The position numbers and the translations under genes are program-made. Positions 14,395 to 19,725 of a DNA stretch of 19,725 nt are shown one piece after another. How positions within the stretch are numbered: the stretch's first letter is position 1; each line of letters opens with the position of its first letter. Origin of the DNA: JAKFDK01 sp036676195. Lineage in GTDB: Bacteria; Bacillota; Sulfobacillia; Symbiobacteriales; ZC4RG38. The notes beneath the pieces were generated by a model. That model was not told the origin of the DNA. It worked only from the letters and a program-made list of their open reading frames with translations, and made no database searches. The DNA is taken from positions 1-19,725 of the forward strand of contig JAKFDK010000073.1 in assembly GCA_036676195.1 (NCBI GenBank). The letters are read 5' to 3'.

Positions 14395-15126
14395 TTGGCG
14401 AATATCACGTATGCGGGCTATGGCGTCTGGAACAGCACGGTAGACGTAACCCAGGTCATTAAGCAGCAGTATACGGGCGGCATCACGAAGTTCGTTGCAT
14501 CGAACACCCTGGTTAGCGACCCGGCCCCGGGTGAGCGGAAGTACTTGTACGCGGTGTGGAAGTCCGGAAGTGCCTCCTACTCCGCTGTCGTCGGCGAGAA
14601 CGACGGCCGGGGCATCAGTTTGAGCCCGGCACCGGCGAGTCCGAGCGATATCCTGTATGCCGGCTATGGCGTCTGGAATTCGACCCAGGACGTGACATCC
14701 CGGATGCAGCAGTTGGCCGCACGGAAGGAAACCACGTTCACGGCTTCTAACAACTGGGTCACAGGCGATCCGGCGGCCGGCGAACGCAAGTACCTTTACA
14801 TCGTATGGAACGAGAACGGTATCACGAATTCCGGCGTCGTTGGCGAGAGCGACGACCGCGGCGTCACCCTGCCCGCACCGGCGGTCAAGCCGACCATCGA
14901 GATTGCCTATGCCGGGTATGGCGTCTGGAACCAGACGTATGACGTGACGACAGCCTTCAAGCAAAGGTATGACCAGGGCATGCGCAAGTTCACGGCTGAC
15001 AACTCCTACGGAGGCGACCCGTCTCCCGGCAATCGCAAGTATCTGTTCGCGATCTGGAAGATTGGCGGCGTCAGCTTCTCTGCCGTGGTGGGAGAGGATG
15101 ACAGCCGCGGGTTGATGTTGCCGTAA
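14395..15126 (+). CDS. Protein of three ~80-aa tandem repeats (DUF3395-like)
   Basis: I start this 243-aa protein at TTG 14395, because AAGGAGGG lies 7 nt upstream and the first repeat then begins at residue 3. Each repeat carries YAGYGVWN, DVT, an N in the middle, GDPxPGxRKYL (DPAPGERKYL, DPAAGERKYL, DPSPGNRKYL), a W strand and VVGExDxRG. Repeats begin near residues 3, 84 and 168, joined by short Pro/Ala linkers. The DVT...N...GDPxPG...KxLxVxW/Y...G pattern resembles DUF3395 (the C-terminal domain of DNAJC11-like proteins, also found alone in bacteria). There is no signal peptide, membrane segment or cysteine, so it is probably a cytosolic beta-rich binding protein. It is a stand-alone unit with its own terminator. 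The function is unknown; the repeated Trp/Tyr-rich surface would suit ligand or lectin-like binding (inference). Confidence 0.8.
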   Translation: MANITYAGYGVWNSTVDVTQVIKQQYTGGITKFVASNTLVSDPAPGERKYLYAVWKSGSASYSAVVGENDGRGISLSPAPASPSDILYAGYGVWNSTQDVTSRMQQLAARKETTFTASNNWVTGDPAAGERKYLYIVWNENGITNSGVVGESDDRGVTLPAPAVKPTIEIAYAGYGVWNQTYDVTTAFKQRYDQGMRKFTADNSYGGDPSPGNRKYLFAIWKIGGVSFSAVVGEDDSRGLMLP

Positions 15127-15157
15127 CGGAAACCTGATGCCCTGAATCAGGACGCAT

Positions 15158-15194
15158 ACCCAGGGGCGCGATCCAGTCGCGACCCTGGGTTTTT
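15158..15194 (+). terminator. Rho-independent terminator of the triple-repeat gene
   Basis: A 14-bp stem (15158-15171 with 15177-15190, one mismatch) and 5-nt loop are followed directly by TTTTT. A smaller hairpin (15133-15138 with 15146-15151) precedes it. This is the clearest classical terminator in the window. Confidence 0.9.
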
Positions 15195-15248
15195 CGCGGT
15201 GCAGTGCTCTCACGCATGATGGCTCTCGACATCAGCCGGATTTGCTGC

Positions 15249-15383
15249 CTACGGCCGGGGCGGCTGCACCAGCACGAAGGCGTTACCGTACAAATCGGCA
15301 AAGACCGCCCCGACGCCATAGGGCTCGTCCTTGGGCTGCCTCAGGATGTTCACCCTGAATCCCTCCCCGAGGGGCCTTCCGTC
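15249..15383 (-). pseudogene. C-terminal remnant of a VOC/glyoxalase-like gene
   Basis: On the minus strand a frame ending at TAG (15251-15249) reads RVNILRQPKDEPYGVGAVFA, then DLYGNAFVLVQPPRP. This is the typical last beta-strand pair of vicinal-oxygen-chelate (glyoxalase/bleomycin resistance) proteins, in which an F-x-DxxGN turn precedes the final strand with its metal-ligand position. Upstream of about 15383 the frame loses similarity, exactly where the four-copy motif element begins. The gene appears truncated, perhaps by insertion of that element. Confidence 0.55.
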
Positions 15384-15586
15384 AGTTTTTCCGCCCTGTG
15401 GCGACGCCGCAACGTGGAAAAAATGACGCTACTCCCCCAACACGACTCCCAGGAACCGGTTTGGGGCGGTTTTGGGGCGGCCAAGACGCACCCAACTACC
15501 CTGAGGGGTATATTTTGGCGCCTTTGCCACCAGCAGCGTCAGTTTTTCCCATTATCTCTCATGAGTACCCAGGGGAAATCTGACGC
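15380..15586. repeat. 207-bp element with four copies of a CGTCAGTTTTTCC motif
   Basis: The motif occurs at 15380-15392 (plus), 15416-15428 (minus, GGAAAAAATGACG), 15537-15549 (plus) and 15572-15586 (minus, GGGGAAATCTGACGC). It therefore forms two inverted pairs with loops of 23 and 21-22 nt. The outermost copies form terminal inverted repeats of the whole block. TTTGGGGCGG is also directly repeated at about 15460-15480. The element may be a small non-autonomous mobile element or a pair of RNA hairpins. No coding capacity is seen. Confidence 0.6.
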
Positions 15587-15743
15587 AATTGCCGGAATCG
15601 GGCTGCTCGGGCGGCGGGACTCATAGAGAAAGGAGGAGCCCGGCCAGGACCGACGAAGATCGCCTTATTTAGGCGGCGACACGCTGGGTACAGGTATGAT
15701 GGCCTTCAGAGGCCGAAGGCGTGTCCGAGCGAGGTGACTGCCC

Positions 15744-18326
15744 GTGATCTCCCCCCTGGTTGTGACCAAATGTACGCCTCCCCCACCCAGATCGCATGGA
15801 CTCGTTCGAAAACAACTGCTGGAATACCTGTTGCCAGGGCTGGAACGAAAACTGACGCTGATCTCTGCCCCCGCTGGCTTCGGCAAATCCACTGCAGCGG
15901 CTGAATTGGTGCGGTTCTCGGGTCGCCAGGGAGCATGGCTGAGTCTTGAACGGGCAGATAATGATCCGGCGCGCTGGGGGGCCTACCTCGTAGAGGCATT
16001 CCGACAGTCTGGCCTGCCGGTTGGTGACCAGGTGCAAGCGTTGCTGCGATTCGACGCACCGTTTTCACTTGAACCACTCATGGCGGCGCTCATCAACGTG
16101 GCCGCAGCCTCCAGCCGTCCCATGCTGCTGGTGCTGGACGATTATCACCACATCGAGACGAGTGACATTCACGAGGCCGTGGCGTTCCTGCTCAACCGGA
16201 TGCCGCCAAATTTTCACCTGGTGATCGCCACGCGCACCCGTCCACCACTGCCACTGGCGCGGCTCAAGGCCAGTCGCGACATCACAGAAGTTACGGCTGC
16301 CGACCTTCGATTTACACCGGAAGAGGCAACGGTGTTTCTGGGCGACGTGATGGCACTTGAGCTGCCGCCGGACGGCGTAACCGCTCTGGTAACCAAAACA
16401 GAAGGCTGGGTGGCGGGATTACAACTGGCAGCACTCTCCCTGGAGGGAACTGCTGACTGGAAGTCGGGCATCAGCCGATTCGACGGTCGTAACCCTGACC
16501 TGCTCGATTACCTCCTTGAAGAGGTTTTTCATAAGCAACCGATTCCCGTCCGCACCTTCCTCCTGCACACGGCCATCCTGGCCCGGCTAAATGGTCCCCT
16601 GTGTGACGCGGTCACCGGGCTGTCGGGCAGCCATCGCATGCTGCAAGCGCTGGAGGCAGCCAACCTGTTCCTTTTCCCACTCGACTCAGAACGAACCTGG
16701 TACCGGTATCACGCTCTCTTTGGTGAATTCCTGGCTGCCCGACTGACCCAATTACGCACTGGATCAAGCGCCTGCCCCAGACAACGCTCCGGCAACGACC
16801 ACATGTAGCCTTACTGGCGGCCTGGATACTGATTGGCAGCGGTGACGTTCAGGACGAGCACGCCTTTGCCCAGGCACTGGATTATTTGGCCATGGCCTCA
16901 CAGCAACTCAAGCGTGGCGACGTTTCACACCCGGACATTCGTGAAAGTCTTGGGGTAGTTGCGGCGGTGCGGACAGCGCTGGCGCCGTGGGCACCTCGCC
17001 TCCAACTCCCCACCGGCATCAAACAGGATGCGGTCCGCGCCGCTCAGTGTGCCAGGGAGGCCCAGCAACTATTACCGGAGGCAAGTTTCTTTTGGCGCTC
17101 CGTGGTCAGCAGCAGTCTTGGTGGGGTCTACCTTGGAGCAGGCCATGTTTCCGGCGCCGCACAAGTGTTTAGAGAGGCCGCCAGGTTCGGAGCCTTTGGC
17201 GGCCACCTGGCAGCCGCCCTGGCGGCCCTGCACAAGCATGGTGAACTGCTGACCGCCCTCGGGTGCCTACACGAAGCGGATGGGGTTTACCGTGAAGCGC
17301 TGAGCCTGGCAGCGGAGCCAGGGGGAAATTCGCTTCCGATCCTGGCTGCGGTTTACCTGGGCCGTGGACGCCTCCGCTACGACTGGGATGACCTGGACCG
17401 AGCGACCGACCTGGTTACCGAAGCCCGCAAACGATACGAAGCCAGTGGTCGGGTTGCACCTGAGGCGCTTCTCACCTTGGCCCGCATTCATCAGGCCAGA
17501 GGTGCGGCTGCCGCTGCTCGCAGGCTCCTGGATCAGGTCGAGGACCAACTGGTTTACCAACACCAACGGCGGACGAATATAGCCGCAGTCTGGCCGGAAG
17601 GTGTTCGAGTTCTTCTGGCACAGGGAGATGTTGCCGGCGCTCGCCGATGGATTCACTCTCTGGGGGTTGGACTCGACCGGCCGCCCGATCTGTGGCGCTC
17701 CCCTGAGTACCTGGCCCTGGCAAGGGTCCTGGTAGCCGAGGGGCAGGTGCATGCGGCCCTCGGCTTGCTGCATTCGTTAGGGGAGATTACTTCCAGTTGC
17801 GGTTGTCGCGGTCTTGAAGCAGAGGTTCGGCTGGTTGAAGCCCTGGCGCACGACGCACGCGGGGACAGGTGCGCGGCCCGAGCATGCATTCAAGAGGCCC
17901 TGGCGACCACCTGGCCAGGCGGTTCGGTGCGGCTTTTCACAGACTTTGGGAGGCCAATCGGGGCCTTACTGGGTCACATCCACCGGGAGCTTCTCCAAAG
18001 ACGCCAGCCTGACGTCCCCTATCGAGGCTATCTGGAGCGGGTGCTGGCGACACTGCCCGGCGACACTGCCCGGCGACTCTGCCGACGCGGTTTGCGTCCC
18101 GTCTGGTCCCTTAATGCCATCACTGCTGGCAGACCCGCTGACCGAACGCGAACGGGAGGTTGTAAATCTCCTGGCGCAGGGATGCTCCAATCAGCTCATT
18201 GCCCAGAGTCTGTTTATGGGTGTGAGCACTGTCAAGTAGCACTTGTTAAACATTTACGGAAAGTTGCAGGCACGCAACCGCACAGAGGCCGTCGCCCGCG
18301 CACGCTCTCTTCGGCTTGTTGAATAA
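15744..18326 (+). pseudogene. MalT/LAL-type LuxR-family regulator, disrupted
   Basis: The gene should encode a large ATP-binding LuxR regulator: N-terminal STAND NTPase (Walker A SAPAGFGKST at 41-50, Walker B MLLVLDDYHHI near 124), TPR-like middle and C-terminal LuxR HTH. It starts at GTG 15744 with GAGGTG 7 nt upstream. Three lesions break it. (1) Near 16758, after the family motif RYHALFGEFLAARL, the frame shifts and roughly 50 expected residues are missing; the other frame resumes at WIKRLPQ (16760). (2) A 13-bp tandem duplication (18048-18060, 18061-18073) shifts the frame; removing one copy restores LPGDSADAV leading into PLTEREREVVNLL. (3) Inside the HTH, an in-frame TAG (18237-18239) follows VSTVK where most relatives have Trp, and the HTH then continues as HLLNIYGKL to TAA at 18324-18326. 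DNA binding is lost unless the stop is suppressed. Confidence 0.88.
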
Positions 18327-18348
18327 CCCCCCTCCTTTCGGTGGGGGT
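18326..18348 (+). terminator. Hairpin at the end of the regulator pseudogene
   Basis: ACCCCC (18326-18331) pairs with GGGGGT (18343-18348), with an inner CC/GG pair around TTTC. It immediately follows the ancestral stop codon. No T-run follows, so efficiency is uncertain. Confidence 0.5.
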
Positions 18349-18426
18349 CGGAAACAGCACGGGCAGGTATAATAAGGGTCGCACCGGTCACGGAACTGTT
18401 ACACATAACATACGAGGGGGAACACC

Positions 18427-18799
18427 ATGACGATGCGGATGAAGTTTGCTTCCATCTGGATCAAGGACGAGGACAGGGCGATCGATTTCTACAAAAACAA
18501 GCCGGCTTTACCCTACTGCTCGATAACCCCACCGAGTTTGGCAGCCGGTCCTGATGTTCTCGCCCCCCGGGGGCGGTACGACTCTGGTCATGAGCAAGCC
18601 CCTGCCCGGAATGCCGGACACCATAGTAGGCGGAGCCTCGAAAATCGCGTGGGAAACAGACAATATTGAAGCGCTCTATGAAACGCTCCGCAGCAAGGGT
18701 GTCGAGTTTCCCCAGCCCCCCACCCGCCGGTTCTGGGGCGGCATCGAAGCGCAATTCCAGGACGCGGACGGAAACGTCTTCATGCTCCATCAGGAGTAG
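18427..18799 (+). pseudogene. VOC-family (glyoxalase-like) protein gene with two frameshifts
   Basis: The gene is intact at its start: ATG 18427 behind GAGGGGG, and a TATAAT at 18368-18373 upstream without a clear -35. It encodes a ~124-aa vicinal-oxygen-chelate protein (MKFASIWIKDEDRAIDFY at the start). The reading frame changes twice by one base. After the A-rich run near 18492-18500 it continues as AGFTLLLDNPTEFGSRS, and near 18548-18553 it moves to MFSPPGGGTTLVMS, then runs to DADGNVFMLHQE and TAG. All segments align with one continuous VOC protein, so two single-base deletions explain the break. Either the gene is freshly inactivated or the assembly has two errors. The product would have been a small metal-dependent dioxygenase, glyoxalase or resistance protein; the substrate is unknown. 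Confidence 0.85.
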
Positions 18800-18829
18800 T
18801 TCGGACCCCCGGCAATCCAGGGTGACCAT

Positions 18830-18876
18830 AAGGCAAAAGAGGCCAGCGCTGAAGAAGCGCTGGCCTCTTTTGCCTT
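18830..18876. terminator. Perfect 21-bp hairpin, probably a two-way terminator
   Basis: Arms 18830-18850 and 18856-18876 are exact complements around GAAGA. The left arm carries AAAA and the right arm TTTT, so each transcribed strand has a U-run near the 3' side of the stem. It ends the VOC gene transcript. Confidence 0.8.
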
Positions 18877-19483
18877 GTGAGGGAAGGGAACTTGGACAAC
18901 CCGCGCGTGTATGAATCTAGCTTCGTCAGTCCGGAGGTTGTCCGGATAGCGTCCCTGCCTGGGGCAGCCCCGTTCCAGGCGGATGCTTTTTGATGATAAG
19001 ACGATCACTTGACGGATTCTTCATCGAGATCTATTGCTCGCACCGAGCGTTAGTCCTACAGGTGACAGTTTCAACCACGATACAACATGTCTGTCCAGCG
19101 GTCTGAGTGCATGCAGCCACGCGCCCCGCGTGGCTGTAACTGCACGAGTCACGGTTACCCGTGACGAGCCTTGGTGTGTTTAGCCCTTAATAAATCGCAC
19201 TTGGAAGGACTTGTTCCCACCCTTATTGAAATATGGCGAAGCCATACTATTTGGATGATATAGATGGAGACACAACCGGCGGAGTGCGATGGCTTTGAAC
19301 GAATGTTATGCGGGTCAGCATAACCCCCTCTTTCTAGGGCGGGCGGAGGCGTTGTCCCCACCGCTGTCAACGCGTTTCGGCAAAGCATCCAACTCTTCCG
19401 AGGAGTCTTATGCCGACAATAGGTAGTCGGCTCGACAAGATATGCTGACCAGTCTACTCAATGTTGGGCCGACCAAAGTTTGC
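18877..19483. other. 600-bp spacer rich in short perfect hairpins, no gene
   Basis: No convincing ORF was found on either strand. Short hairpins are frequent: 18931-18945 (CCGGA/TCCGG), 19036-19048 (GCTCG/CGAGC), 19114-19136 (10-bp stem, loop CCC), 19148-19165 (GTCACGG/CCGTGAC), 19232-19246 (TATGGC/GCCATA) and 19305-19324 (GTTATGC/GCATAAC). A weak promoter-like pair TTGGAA (19201-19206) and TATTGA (19224-19229), 17 nt apart, lies among them. This could be a structured RNA or the remains of several elements. Confidence 0.4.
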
Positions 19484-19497
19484 AAGGAGTGGTGTCG

Positions 19498-19725
19498 GTG
19501 GCGCTCATTACCAACCTGCAACATTTCCTGGACGAGTACGGCGCTATTCCGGACGAAATCCCAGGGCCCGCACTAAAGATAGCACTGTTTCTGGGCTCGA
19601 TTACGGGGTGGGTGACGATCACACCTGGGACTCGTTCCAATGAAACCAACGTTCCCTGCCGCCACAGCTCTGGACGTAGGCGGTGCTCCGGAACGGTTTT
19701 CGCCCAGCTTCAGCCGGACGGCGTG
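19498..19725 (+). CDS. Small conserved protein with CxxxxGxxxCxG motif, partial
   Basis: This is the first 76 codons of a gene that runs off the window. The start is GTG 19498 with AAGGAG 8 nt upstream. The protein opens ALITNLQHFLDEYGAIPDEI, has a helix PALKIALFLGSITG, and then CRHSSGRRRCSG near residues 54-65. I recall a widespread family of ~100-aa bacterial proteins with the same order (NLxHFLDExGxIPD, LALFLGxI, CRRRPGRxxCxG) whose missing C-terminus carries WxCPxCGDxG, giving a likely four-cysteine zinc ribbon. The function is not known to me. Compared with that memory, some positions here are changed (Trp-Val-Thr after the helix), but the motif residues are kept. Confidence 0.7.
   Translation, partial: MALITNLQHFLDEYGAIPDEIPGPALKIALFLGSITGWVTITPGTRSNETNVPCRHSSGRRRCSGTVFAQLQPDGV

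Noticed and set aside
14245..15213. 322-codon minus-strand frame with apparent internal repeats
   Set aside because: Its repeats mirror the three repeats of the plus-strand gene, which has the ribosome binding site, conserved motifs and terminator.
15625..15640. AAAGGAGG ribosome binding site suggesting a gene at about 15645
   Set aside because: No start codon lies at a suitable distance with an open frame; the next real start (15744) has its own binding site.

Overview
The window reads as chromosome from a high-GC, probably Gram-positive (monoderm) bacterium. Nearly all genes start behind strong AGGAGG-type ribosome binding sites, two loci encode S-layer homology (SLH) motifs, and a large MalT/LAL-type regulator and tail-collar (microcystin-dependent-protein) genes are present. 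A high-GC member of the Bacillota (Symbiobacteriales or Limnochordia type) would fit, but taxonomy is inferred, not shown. No rRNA, tRNA, CRISPR array, transposase or replication origin was recognised.

Region 1 (430-8142) is a catabolic divergon. On the minus strand, four tightly packed genes run from 6609 down to 430: an ADP-forming acyl-CoA synthetase, a phenylacetate-CoA-ligase-type enzyme, a [2Fe-2S] subunit and a molybdopterin subunit of a xanthine-dehydrogenase-family hydroxylase. A 3-hydroxyacyl-CoA dehydrogenase gene points the other way. The 530-bp gap between them holds two identical copies of a 15-bp palindrome, TTCTAAGTGTTAGAA. One overlaps the -10 of the minus promoter and the other sits just upstream of the plus promoter, so one regulator probably controls both arms. 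The set fits CoA activation of an (aromatic) acid, hydroxylation or dehydrogenation of the ring or acyl part, and beta-oxidation-like steps. The substrate cannot be read from sequence.

Region 2 (8150-10690) holds an exported gamma-class carbonic anhydrase fused to a single N-terminal SLH motif, with two palindromes around its promoter. It is followed by a decayed stretch with a methyltransferase-like C-terminal fragment and three 40-42 bp tandem repeats. After that come a 22-codon leader-like ORF, an unrecognised 157-aa gene and a very strong hairpin.

Region 3 (10735-13980, minus strand) is an operon of a GNAT acetyltransferase, a DUF6916-like protein and three different phage-tail-collar/MDP-type proteins. 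A frameshifted three-motif SLH remnant lies behind it. No other phage genes are present, so this looks like the recurrent stand-alone collar cluster rather than a prophage.

Region 4 (13990-15200) contains a small possible ORF with a 20-bp hairpin and a gene for a 243-aa protein made of three ~80-aa repeats that resemble DUF3395, ending in a classic terminator.

Region 5 (15200-19725) is largely decay: a C-terminal remnant of a VOC/glyoxalase-like gene, a 207-bp element carrying four copies of one ~13-bp motif as two inverted pairs, a LuxR/MalT-type regulator broken by three lesions (one a 13-bp tandem duplication) and a VOC-family gene with two single-base frameshifts. It ends with a hairpin-rich 600-bp spacer and the start of a small CxxxxGxxxC-type protein that runs off the window.
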